Shown here one piece after another: positions 23,805 to 32,506 of a stretch of 34,378 nt of DNA (positions are counted from its first letter, which is position 1; each line of letters starts with the position of its first letter). The notes below the pieces were generated by a model. That model made no database searches. It was not told where the DNA came from and saw nothing but the letters and a program-made list of their open reading frames with translations. Source of the stretch: Betaproteobacteria bacterium (GTDB lineage: Bacteria > Pseudomonadota > Gammaproteobacteria > Burkholderiales > SG8-39); assembly GCA_947482825.1 (NCBI GenBank), contig CANKMT010000061.1, positions 1 to 34,378 on the forward strand, given 5' to 3'. The translations under genes and the position numbers were made by a program.

Positions 23805-25859
23805 CTACGTCCAAGCCCCCCGTAACCGCGCACCCACATCCACGCGCGGCAGCGCCTTGGCCTTGGGCGCGGCCGCCCGAACCTTCTGCGGCCACACCAC
23901 CGAATCCAGCGTCGCCAGCAGTCCCGGCGTAAAGAACCGGCTGCGCGCGCCGTACACGTGCGCGTCGCCCGAGCGTGCCTGCCGCGTGACGTGGAACTTG
24001 AGGGGCACGATGAGGTCGAGCGAATTCTTCGCCCGCGTCATCGCCACATACAGCAACCGCCTTTCCTCCTCGATCCGCGCCGCATTGCCGTTGGCATATT
24101 CGTTCGGGAAATTGCCGTCGGTCACGTTGAGCACCGACACACGGTCCCATTCCTGGCCCTTGGCCGAATGCACCGTGGAGAGGATGAGGAAATCCTCGTC
24201 GAGCCTCGCGTCGGTGCCGTAATCAGACGTGGCCTGCGGCGGGTCGAGCGTGAGTTCGGAGAGGAACTGCTCGCGCGAGGAGAACTGCAGCGCGATGCGC
24301 TCCAATTGTTCGAGGTCGCTCGCGCGCACCGTGCTTTCCTCATAGATCCGGTTCAGGTGCGGCTCGTACCATTGCCGCGCAAGTCCGACTTGCCCCTCCC
24401 AGCCACGCCCGGCGGAACTTAGGTCGCCGATAACTTCGACCAACGCGCGCCAGAACTCGAACGCGGCAGCGGGCGGACGCCATGCGGCCAGCGCGGCCGG
24501 ATCGAACTGCGCGGCCTCGAAACTGCGAAAGCAGCGATCCGCATTGACCGGGCCCATGCCCGGCAGCAGTTGCAGCACGCGATGCGCGGCGATGCGGTTC
24601 TTGCGGTTGTCGGCCCAGCGCAGGACGGACAACAGGTCCTTGACATGCGCGGCCTCGAGGAACTTGAGGCCCCCATGCTTCACGTAAGGGATGTTGCGGC
24701 GAACCAGCTCCAGCTCGAGCAGGTCGCTGTGGTGCGAACTGCGGAACAGCACGGCCTGCGAACGCAGCGGCACGCCCTGCTCGCGCGCAGCAAGCACGCT
24801 TTCGATCACGAATTGCGACTGCGTGAATTCGTCGAGCACGGTGACGAGGCGCGCGCGCGCGCCGGCCGAGCGCGTGGTGCGCAGATTCTTCTCGAACTGC
24901 TTTTCGGCATCGGCCATGAGCGCATTGGCGGTGTCGAGGATGGACTGCGTCGAGCGGTAATTCTGCTCCAGGGGGATCTGCACCGCCGGCGGCGAGAAGC
25001 GCTGAGGGAACTCGAGGATGTTCGCCACGTTGGCGGCACGGAACGAATAGATCGACTGCGCATCGTCCCCCACCACGCACAGGCCGCGTCCCGTCGGCTT
25101 CAAAGCCAGCAGGATCTCGGCCTGCAGCGTGTTGGTGTCCTGGTATTCGTCGACCAGCACATGGTCGAAACGCGATTCGACATCGCGCGCAAGCGTTTCG
25201 TCCTGCATGAGCGCATGCCAGTAGAGCAGCAGGTCGTCGTAGTCGAGCACCTGCTGCGCGAGCTTGGCCTCCACGTAGCGGCCGAACAGGGCCTTGAGCT
25301 CGGCCTCGAATTCGGCGCACCAGGGAAACGCTTCGTTCAGCGTGGCCTGTAGCGGGCGTTGCGTATTCACGCAATGCGAATAGATCGCCAAGCAGGTGTC
25401 CTTGCGCGGGAAGCGCCGCTCCTGCGAAGTGAGGCCCGCTTCGTGCCGCGACACGTCGAGGAGGTCGGCCGAGTCGCCGCGGTCCATGACCCCGAAGCCG
25501 GGTTCAAGACCGACCTGCGGCGCGTAATGCCGCAGCAGGCGATTGGCCACCGAATGGAACGTTCCGGCCCAGGGCAGCCTGACATCCACTGGTCCGTTCG
25601 CCGAACCCGCCGCGCCCTTGACCGCCTGTCCGACGATGGTCTGCGCGCGCCGGGTGAGTTCCTGCGCCGCCCGGCGCGAAAACGTGAGCAGGAGTACCCT
25701 CTCGGGCCGCACACCCTGCAGGACGAGGTGCGCGACGCGGTGCGCAATCGTGTTGGTCTTGCCCGTGCCGGCGCCCGCGATGACGAGCAGGGGGGCCTCG
25801 CCATGGGTGGCCGCCGCCAGTTGCGCCGGATTGAGCTTTTCGAAGAGCACTGCACTCAT
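23805..25859 (-). CDS. UvrD/Rep-family superfamily 1 DNA helicase
   Basis: A 684-residue helicase starting MSAVLFEKLNPAQLAAATHG at 25859. The Q motif LNPAQ is followed by Walker A AGAGTGKT (28-35), Ia LLLTFSRRAAQEL, II VLVDEYQDTN, III GDDAQSIYSFRAA, IV PLEQNYRS, V STVHSAKGQEW and VI RRLLYVAMTRAKNSL. All SF1A motifs are present, so it is probably an active 3'-5' ATP-dependent helicase. At 684 residues it is slightly shorter than UvrD (720). Its exact paralogue (UvrD, Rep or a third group) is not decided. A LexA-like sequence lies 20-39 nt upstream. The C-terminus ends near RVDVGARLRGAWT, without a long extension. Confidence 0.94.
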   Translation of the reverse strand: MSAVLFEKLNPAQLAAATHGEAPLLVIAGAGTGKTNTIAHRVAHLVLQGVRPERVLLLTFSRRAAQELTRRAQTIVGQAVKGAAGSANGPVDVRLPWAGTFHSVANRLLRHYAPQVGLEPGFGVMDRGDSADLLDVSRHEAGLTSQERRFPRKDTCLAIYSHCVNTQRPLQATLNEAFPWCAEFEAELKALFGRYVEAKLAQQVLDYDDLLLYWHALMQDETLARDVESRFDHVLVDEYQDTNTLQAEILLALKPTGRGLCVVGDDAQSIYSFRAANVANILEFPQRFSPPAVQIPLEQNYRSTQSILDTANALMADAEKQFEKNLRTTRSAGARARLVTVLDEFTQSQFVIESVLAAREQGVPLRSQAVLFRSSHHSDLLELELVRRNIPYVKHGGLKFLEAAHVKDLLSVLRWADNRKNRIAAHRVLQLLPGMGPVNADRCFRSFEAAQFDPAALAAWRPPAAAFEFWRALVEVIGDLSSAGRGWEGQVGLARQWYEPHLNRIYEESTVRASDLEQLERIALQFSSREQFLSELTLDPPQATSDYGTDARLDEDFLILSTVHSAKGQEWDRVSVLNVTDGNFPNEYANGNAARIEEERRLLYVAMTRAKNSLDLIVPLKFHVTRQARSGDAHVYGARSRFFTPGLLATLDSVVWPQKVRAAAPKAKALPRVDVGARLRGAWT

Positions 25860-25878
25860 GCGGTCATTATGCCGCAAC

Positions 25879-25898
25879 AGGTGTACATAAAACCAGTA
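25879..25898 (-). promoter_or_regulatory. Possible LexA (SOS) box upstream of the helicase gene
   Basis: Read on the minus strand, the site begins TACTG and continues TTTTATGTACA, matching 13 of the first 17 positions of the 20-bp consensus (TACTG TATATATATA CAGTA). The core is CTG-N10-CAC, with one mismatch from CTG-N10-CAG. It lies 20-39 nt before the helicase ATG. Candidate only. Confidence 0.3.
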
Positions 25899-25927
25899 TC
25901 CGGTATCCGACCGAAGTCGACCGATCG

Positions 25928-26836
25928 ATGTCCGACAGGATGTTTGCAAAACTCTGCATTGCGCTGATTGGCACGCTCATGGTTTCCGGTGCGGCATTTG
26001 CCCGGCCCGCGCAGGCCGCGCAACTTCGCGCCAAGTACGCTTCCCTGGCCGACTCCCTCAGGAACAACCCCTACAAGCGCCCGCTCCATATCGAGTCGAC
26101 GGAAACGGACTCGACGCTCAAGGGCGACGTCTACGGCGTGATCCCGTACCCCTTTGCGGCGGTAAGCGCAGCGCTCACCGAGGCCGCAAGCTGGTGCGAC
26201 ATCCTGATCCTGCCGGTGACGACCAAATCCTGCAGGGTGACCCGGGCGTCCCGTGAAGAAACCACGCTCAGCATCCACGTCGGGCTCAAGTACGAACAGT
26301 TGCTGCGGGATGCCTTCCCCATCGAGTTCGCCTATCGCGTGGGAGTGAACACGGCCGAGTACTTCGCCGTGGGACTCGATGCCGAGATCGGCCCGCTCAG
26401 CACGCGCGACTACAAGGTGCTGGTCGAGGTGATCCCGGTCGAAAACGGCAAGACCTTCCTGCACCTGCGCTACGCCTATGGTTTTGGGATGGCGGGACGG
26501 CTGGCGATGCAGGCCTACCTGGCCACGCTGGGCGCGAGCAAGGTGGGGTTCAGCTCGACGGCCGGGACGCTGACCGGCGGCACCCGCGGCGTGATCGAAC
26601 GCAATGCGATGCGATTCTTCCTGTCGATCGACGCCTACCTTGCTGCGGCCTCTTCGCCCACTGCAGAACAGCTCGAACGCCGCCTGCAGGTCTGGTTCAA
26701 TTCGAACGAGCAATACGCCCGGCAACTTCACGAAATGGACCGTGAAGAGTATGTCGCGATGAAGCGCCGCGAAATCCAGCGCCAACGCGCGCCGCAGGAA
26801 GCGGCCCGGCCGCAGCCGGCTTCAGCCGGGTTCTGA
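25928..26836 (+). CDS. Exported protein of unknown function
   Basis: A 302-residue protein. The start is either MSDRMFAKL (25928) or MFAKL (25940). It has a signal peptide (LCIALIGTLMVSGAAFA, probable cleavage before RPAQAAQ). The mature part has mixed strands and helices: YKRPLHIESTETDSTLKGDV YGVI, a pair of Cys about 13 residues apart (WCDILILPVTTKSC) that could form a disulfide, and repeated aromatic/Gly strands (RYAYGFGMAGRLAM). The C-terminus is charged and Gln/Pro-rich. I do not recognise the family; similar proteins are annotated hypothetical in betaproteobacteria as far as I recall. It is divergent from the helicase and converges on the RND pump gene, overlapping its 3' end by 15 nt. 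Confidence 0.8.
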   Translation: MSDRMFAKLCIALIGTLMVSGAAFARPAQAAQLRAKYASLADSLRNNPYKRPLHIESTETDSTLKGDVYGVIPYPFAAVSAALTEAASWCDILILPVTTKSCRVTRASREETTLSIHVGLKYEQLLRDAFPIEFAYRVGVNTAEYFAVGLDAEIGPLSTRDYKVLVEVIPVENGKTFLHLRYAYGFGMAGRLAMQAYLATLGASKVGFSSTAGTLTGGTRGVIERNAMRFFLSIDAYLAAASSPTAEQLERRLQVWFNSNEQYARQLHEMDREEYVAMKRREIQRQRAPQEAARPQPASAGF

Positions 26837-29800
26837 GGCCGCCACCGGCGCTGCCGGCCGCTTCACCCGGAACCAAGCCGCGTAGAGCGCCGGCACGAAC
26901 AGCAGCGTCAGCGCGGTGGCCACGATCAGCCCGCCCATGATTGCGTAGGCCATCGGTCCCCACAGCACACTTCTCGTCAACGGGATCATCGCAAGCACTG
27001 CCGCAGCGGCCGTCAGCACGATCGGCCGGAAACGGCGCACCGCCGATTCGCGGATCGCAGTCCACATATCGTACCCATCCGCGATGTCCTGCTCGATCTG
27101 GTCGACGAGGATCACCGAGTTGCGCATGATCATGCCGGCCAGCGCGATCACGCCGAGCAGCGCCACGAAGCCGAAGGGCTGGCGGAACACCAGCAGCGCG
27201 AGCGCGATGCCCACCACCCCGAGCGGCGCGGTCAGCACAACCATGAAGGTGCGCGAGAAACTCTTCAACTGGATCATCAGCATCGCGAGGATCACGGCGA
27301 CCACCATTGGCATGCCGGCGGCGATCGAGTTCTGCGCCTTGAAGTTTTCCTCGTAAGCGCCGCCGGCCTCGACGCGGTAGCCCGCGGGGAGCTTCGCCTC
27401 GAGTTCGCCGAGCGTCTTCATGATCGCCATCGTGAGGTCCGGCGCCTGCACGCCGTCGACGATGTCGGCGCGCACCGTGAGCGTGAGTTCGCGGCTGCGG
27501 CGCCAGATGATCTGCTCCTCGAGCACTTCAGTGATCGTCGCGACCTGCGCCAGCGGCACCGTCCGGCCGGAGGACGTGGGGACCGAAAGCTCGGAAAGCG
27601 ACTCGAGCGTGCCGCGTTCGTTGGCGGGCGCGCGCAGCACCACGTCGAAGATGCGGTCGTTCTCGCGGTACTGGCCGAGCGGCACGCCCGAAACCACGGC
27701 TGCCGTTGCGCGGGCTACGCCCTGGGAAGTCACGCCAAGGGCGCGCGCTTTCTCCTGGTCGACCTCGACGCGCAGCGCAAGCACGCGATCGCCCCAATCG
27801 AAGTTGACATCCAGGGTGCTCGGGTTGGCGCGCACCTTGGCCGCCACCTGCTCGGCGATCGGCTTGAGTTTCGCCGCCTCCGGCCCGATCACGCGGAACT
27901 GGATCGGGTAGTTCACCGGCGGACCAAGCGGCACGCGGCTGATGCCCCCGCGGATGCCGGGAAAGTCGGCTTCGAAGATCTTGCGCACCCGCTCGACCAC
28001 CCGCTCGCGCCCGGGAATGTCTTTGGTCAAAACGATGAACTGGGCGTAGTTCGGACGGAACAGCTGCTGATCGAGCGACAGGAAAAAGCGCGGCGACCCG
28101 TTGCCCACGTAAGTGACGTAGCTGCCGACGTCCGGGTCGGCGGCCAGTTTTGCCTCCATTCGCGTGGATTCACGGCCGGTGGCGCTAATCGACGCGCCTT
28201 CGGGGAGCCACAGCTCGATCATCAGCTCGACGCGGTTGGAGGACGGGAAGAACTGCTTCTCGGTGAGACCCATGCCCGCAACGCCGAGCAGGAATGTCAG
28301 CGCCGTGGCGGCCAGCACCGTCTTGCGATGCCCGATGCACCAATCGAGGACCCGGCGCAGGCGCATGTAGAACGGCTTGGCATACACGTCGTGGTGTTCG
28401 CCGCCGGCCAGCTTGTGCTCCTTGAGGATCCACGCGCCCAGGAAAGGCGTGACCGTGACCGCGGCGAACCAGGAGATGATCAGCGCTATGGTCGTGACCG
28501 CAAAGATGGCGAAGGTGTACTCGCCTGTGGTCGATTTGGCAGTGGCGATCGGCAGGAACCCCGCGGCCGTGATGATCGTGCCCGAGAGCATCGGGAAAGC
28601 CGTCGAGGTGTAAGCATAGGTGGCCGCGCGGACCTTGTCGTAGCCCTCTTCGAGCTTCCTCGCCATCATCTCGACCGAAATCATCGCGTCGTCCACCAAC
28701 AAGCCCAGCGAGATGATCAGCGCGCCCGTGGAAATCCGATGAAAGTCGATCCCGAAGAACCGCATGGCGAGGAACGTGGCGGCCAGCACCAGCGGGATGG
28801 TGAGCGCCACAACCAGGCCGATGCGCACGCCGAGCGAAAGAAAGGACACCACCAGCACGATGGCGACCGCCTCGAGCAGCGAGGCCATGAACTCGCCCAC
28901 CGAATCCTTGACGACGGCGGGCTGGTCGGACACCTGCTCGAACTCGATGCCCACCGGCAGGTCGGTTTTCAGGCGGGCCATCGTGCGCTTGAGGTCGATG
29001 CCCAGCTGAAGCACGTCGCCGGTGGCGATCATCGAGACCGCCAGGCCGATCGCCGGCTGGCCGCGCGAGCGCATGTAGGAGATCGGCGGGTCGAGGTAGC
29101 CGCGCGACACGGATGCGATGTCGCCCAGGCGGAAGGTCTGCGGGCCGCTCTGGCCGGCGACGCGCAGGAGCAGGTCGGAGACCGCCTTGACCGAATCGAG
29201 CTGCCCGGTCACGCGCAAGGAGACCGCGCTGCCTTTGGTCTCAACGCTCCCGGGGCTGGCGATCGCGTTCTGCACCTGGAGTGCCTGCCCGATTGCGCTC
29301 GGATCGATGCCCAGGGCGGCAAGCTTCTTGGTAGACAGTTCGACGAAGATCTTGTCTTCCTGAACGCCGACCAGTTCGATCTTCGCGACGTTCGGCAATC
29401 GCAGGAGTTCCTGGCGCACGCGCTCCACGTAGTCGCGCAACTCCGAATGCGTGTACCCGTCGGCCGTGAAAGCGTAGATCGAGCCGAACACGTCGCCGAA
29501 CTCGTCGTTGAAGAACGGCCCGATCGCCTCGGCCGGCAGCGTCTGGCGGATGTCGCCGACCTTCTTCCTCACCTGGTACTAGATGTCGGGGACTTCCTTG
29601 GGCGCCGCCGTGTCGAGCAGCTCGAGGATGATCAGCGACTCGCCGGGCTTGGAGTAGCTGCGCGTCCACTTGAAGTAAGGCGTCTCCTGGAGTTTCTTTT
29701 CCAGCCGGTCGGTGACCTGGCGGTCGACCTGCTCGGTAGTCGCGCCGGGCCACAGCGTGCGGATCACCATCATGCGGAACGCGAAGTCGGGATCTTCCCG

Positions 29801-29929
29801 TTGCCCAAGCTGGAAATAGGCCGCGCAACCGCCGATGGCGATCGCGAGGATGAAGAAAAGCGTCAGCTCGCGGTACCTCAGCGCAGCTGCCGAGAGGTTG
29901 AACCCCTCGCCGGGGGAATTGGCGCTCAC
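26822..29929 (-). pseudogene. RND efflux transporter permease interrupted by one in-frame amber stop
   Basis: Together 1036 codons encode a full-length RND pump. The first 116 codons (MSANSPGEGFNLSAAALRYR, TM1 near LTLFFILAIAIGGCAAYF) end at TAG (29581-29579) after KEVPDI. The same frame continues TAC CAG GTG as YQVRKKVGDIRQTLPAEAIG and runs to 26822 without further damage, including LGLLVDDAMISVEMM, RFRPIVLTAAAAVLAMIPLT and the C-terminal TM helices. Relatives read PDIWYQVRKKV here, so TGG (Trp) became TAG by one base change at 29580. Either the pump is inactivated, the stop is suppressed, or it is a sequencing error. A GTG at 29572 could restart, but would lack TM1. The adaptor gene lies 6 nt upstream. 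Confidence 0.88.
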
Positions 29930-29935
29930 GGCCGG

Positions 29936-31033
29936 TCAGCCCGGATCTGCGACGCGCACGCGCTGACCTGCGCGCAGCAACTGGGCACCGGCCACCACGA
30001 CCATGTTCCCCGCCTCAAGGCCGGAGGCGACCAGCACGCGGTCGCCGGCGAGCCCGCGGGTTTGCACCGCTTGCAGGCGCACCGATCCGACCCCGTCCTT
30101 GATGTCGTCCACCAGCCAGACCTGGATCGCCTCGCCTTTTCCGTAAAGAGCGGCAACCGGCAACTCGATCCGCTTCTCGGTGGAACCCGTGAGCGCCGCT
30201 ACGCGCGCGCTCATGCCGATTTCGACGTCCTTGCCGGGATCGAGCATGGTGACCTTGGCCGTGTAGGTCCGCGTGACCGGATCGGCCGCAGGCGAAAGTT
30301 CCCTGAGCTTTCCTTTCCAGGTGCGTCCGGGCAACGCGTTTAGCGAGACCGAGAAAGTGCCGGCACGCTCGAACGCCTCGCGCTGGGTTTCGGGCACCGC
30401 CGCGACGATTTCGGTTTCTCCCGCGCGCGCGAGACGCACTATCGTCTGGCCGACAGCAACGACCTGTCCGGCCTCGGCCTCGACGGCAGTAATGACACCG
30501 GCGCTGTCGGCCGCCAGCACCGCGTAGCTCGCCTGATTGACGGCCTGCTTGTGCTGGGCGCGCGCCGCGTCGAGCCTGGCGTCGGTCGATTCGAACGTGC
30601 TGGCGCGCCGGTCGAGTTCGGCCTGGCTGATGAAATTCTTCTCGCGCAATTCGCGGTAGCGACGCAGGTCGCCCTCGGCGAACCGGCGCTCGGCCTCGAG
30701 CTGGACGATCTGTGTCTTGGCGCTCTCCGCGGCCAGTTGAAGGTCGCCCGGGTCGAGGCGCGCGATCGGTTGGCCGGCCTTCACTTGGGTGCCGACCTCA
30801 ACCAGGCGCTGCACCATCTTTCCGCCCACCCGGAATCCGAGGCGCGTCTCGAGCCGCGGCCGCACCTCGCCCGCCAGCTCGATCGACCGGGCGCCGGAGG
30901 TGGCCTCCACTCTGAGCACGCGCACCGGCCTGACGTCATCGGGCTTGGCCTCCGGCGCCTTGCCGCAAGCCGTCAAAGCCAGGGCGATCGCCAGAGCGAT
31001 GGCTGGCAGCGCCGCCGATTTCTTCACTTTCAT
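29936..31033 (-). CDS. RND efflux periplasmic adaptor (membrane fusion lipoprotein)
   Basis: A 365-residue protein. The N-terminal signal with lipobox (LALALTAC, Cys at about 23) predicts an inner-membrane lipoprotein. The lipoyl-like half-motif RLGFRVGGKMVQRLVEVGTQ VKAGQPIARLD is followed by a helical hairpin (LEAERRFAEGDLRRYRELRE), the second lipoyl half (DSAGVITAVEAEAGQVVAVG) and the beta-barrel domain. It links the inner-membrane RND pump to an outer-membrane channel, which is not encoded here. The start overlaps the tetR stop by 4 nt and the pump follows 6 nt downstream, forming one operon. The gene is intact although the pump is interrupted. Confidence 0.95.
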   Translation of the reverse strand: MKVKKSAALPAIALAIALALTACGKAPEAKPDDVRPVRVLRVEATSGARSIELAGEVRPRLETRLGFRVGGKMVQRLVEVGTQVKAGQPIARLDPGDLQLAAESAKTQIVQLEAERRFAEGDLRRYRELREKNFISQAELDRRASTFESTDARLDAARAQHKQAVNQASYAVLAADSAGVITAVEAEAGQVVAVGQTIVRLARAGETEIVAAVPETQREAFERAGTFSVSLNALPGRTWKGKLRELSPAADPVTRTYTAKVTMLDPGKDVEIGMSARVAALTGSTEKRIELPVAALYGKGEAIQVWLVDDIKDGVGSVRLQAVQTRGLAGDRVLVASGLEAGNMVVVAGAQLLRAGQRVRVADPG

Positions 31034-31725
31034 GATCCACTCCCATCATGACGCATGGTTGCGCTTTCCCAAAGGCACACCAAGGCCGTGCCCAGCTGCT
31101 TTTCGAGATCCACGTTGAAGACGCGCATGTCCGGGCGCTCCATTGCGGAAGCGAGGCACGCGGGCGGATCGGAGATCTGCCACAGGCCGATCATCATCCC
31201 GTAGCTCGCCATGAGCAGGCCGATCCCCTGCCCCTTGGCCAGGGACGGGAACAGGACTTCCATGCGCGCGCCGATCCCGACGAGACGCGCGCCGATTACC
31301 TGCTTGTAGGCGAGCGCCGCTTCGGCGCCGATATTGGTTTCGAGCATGCCGCGGCAGTTGGCTGCGAGCGGCAGGAACTCCGGATGCGCGCGCAGGAACC
31401 GGGTAACGGTGCGCGTGACAGTGCGGATGTCGACGCGCGGCGATGCGAGGACCTTCTCGAGGGTGTCGAACAACAGGTGCTGGCGCTCGGCATGGACCGC
31501 GAGCAGGACTTCCTCGCGCGTGCCGAAATAAAGGTACACGGTGCCTTTCGCGAGCCCTGCGCGGTGCGCGAGTTCCTCGACCGAGAACGCGCCCTGCGGC
31601 GCGTTCTGGAGGAGTTCGACTGCCGCGCGCACGATGCTGTCGCGGCGCTCAGCCTTGTCCTCTGGAAGGACGGCGCGCGTGCGCACTCGATCGGCGAAGC
31701 GGGTTCCGGTGCGGAGGGCGTTCAT
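31030..31725 (-). CDS. TetR/AcrR-family transcriptional regulator
   Basis: A 231-residue regulator. The TetR HTH spans about 28-72: RDSIVRAAVELLQNAPQGAF, SVEELAHRAGLAKGTVYLYF and GTREEVLLAV. The all-helical ligand domain follows. It is the first gene of the tetR-adaptor-RND operon and probably represses it through the paired TGAC/GTCA sites at 31754-31797, 29-72 nt upstream of its start. Its inducer is unknown. The stop overlaps the adaptor start as ATGA, so regulator and pump parts are made together, giving an autoregulated loop. Confidence 0.95.
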   Translation of the reverse strand: MNALRTGTRFADRVRTRAVLPEDKAERRDSIVRAAVELLQNAPQGAFSVEELAHRAGLAKGTVYLYFGTREEVLLAVHAERQHLLFDTLEKVLASPRVDIRTVTRTVTRFLRAHPEFLPLAANCRGMLETNIGAEAALAYKQVIGARLVGIGARMEVLFPSLAKGQGIGLLMASYGMMIGLWQISDPPACLASAMERPDMRVFNVDLEKQLGTALVCLWESATMRHDGSGS

Positions 31726-31753
31726 GCGTTGGCGACTGTGAAACCGTTTTAAA

Positions 31754-31797
31754 TGACTTATGGTCAGTTATAGACGAGCATAAATGACTGCCGGTCA
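31754..31797. promoter_or_regulatory. Paired TetR-type operators between tetR and the esterase gene
   Basis: AAATGACT-TAT-GGTCA (31751-31766) and AAATGACT-GCC-GGTCA (31782-31797) share the same 13-bp core TGACT-N3-GGTCA and lie exactly 31 bp apart, about three helical turns. The site position fits repression of tetR and possibly the divergent esterase. Inferred from symmetry and spacing. Confidence 0.6.
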
Positions 31798-31830
31798 TGA
31801 GTCAACCGCCCGATCGGCTAGAATGTGCGC

Positions 31831-32499
31831 ATGGATACCAACTTTCTCGAAACCATCGAGGTCGAGACCGGCGCACGCCCTTCAGCGACCGTCATCTGGA
31901 TGCACGGCCTTGGCGCCGACGGACACGATTTCGAACCGATCGTGCCCGAGCTCAGGCTGCCCCCCAGCCTGCCGGTGCGGTTCATCTTCCCGCATGCGCC
32001 GATCCGCAAGGTCACGCTCAACATGGGCATGGCGATGCGCGCGTGGTACGACATCCTGGAACTCGGCGGCGTGCGCGAGGACGGCGAAGGCCTGCGCATG
32101 GCCCAGGAATCGATCGAGGCCCTGATCGCGCGGGAAGAATCGCGCGGAGTCGCAGCCGACCGCATTGTGCTCGCCGGTTTTTCACAAGGCGGCGCGGTGA
32201 CCTTTCAGGCCGGGTTGCGCCACCCGAGCAGGCTTGCGGGACTCATGGCCCTCTCGACCTACCTGCCGCTGGCCGGCACGGTGGAGGACGAACGCCACGA
32301 ATCGAATCGCGACGTGCCGATCTTCATGGCGCACGGCACGGCCGACCCCATGATCGCGATCGGGCGCGCGCAACAGTCGAGAAAGATGCTCGAAGCGCTG
32401 GGCTACGCGGTGGAGTGGCACGAATACCCCATGCCGCACTCCGTCTGCCCGCAGGAAATCGGCGATATCTCGGAGTGGCTGGTCCGGATACTGAAGTAG
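31831..32499 (+). CDS. Carboxylesterase/phospholipase-type alpha/beta hydrolase
   Basis: A 222-residue serine hydrolase. The start MDTNFLETIEVETGARPSAT at 31831 fits the family; a GTG two codons earlier is possible. The oxyanion region is WMHGLGADGHDF (24-34). The catalytic triad is S118 (GFSQGG), D172 (GTADPMI) and H203 (MPHSV). It belongs to the abhydrolase_2 group (EstB-type carboxylesterases, acyl-protein thioesterase-like) that hydrolyses short acyl esters in the cytosol. It is divergent from tetR, sharing the intergenic operators, and ends 7 bp before the convergent PilZ gene. Confidence 0.95.
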   Translation: MDTNFLETIEVETGARPSATVIWMHGLGADGHDFEPIVPELRLPPSLPVRFIFPHAPIRKVTLNMGMAMRAWYDILELGGVREDGEGLRMAQESIEALIAREESRGVAADRIVLAGFSQGGAVTFQAGLRHPSRLAGLMALSTYLPLAGTVEDERHESNRDVPIFMAHGTADPMIAIGRAQQSRKMLEALGYAVEWHEYPMPHSVCPQEIGDISEWLVRILK

Positions 32500-32506
32500 G
32501 ACGGGA

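Noticed and set aside
29579..29581. Amber codon as programmed recoding (pyrrolysine)
   Set aside because: No recoding element or Pyl genes are seen, and the position corresponds to an ordinary Trp in RND pumps.
28328..30343. A 671-codon open frame antisense to the RND pump and adaptor
   Set aside because: It is an Arg/Asp/His-rich shadow, while the minus strand carries two recognisable families over the whole stretch.
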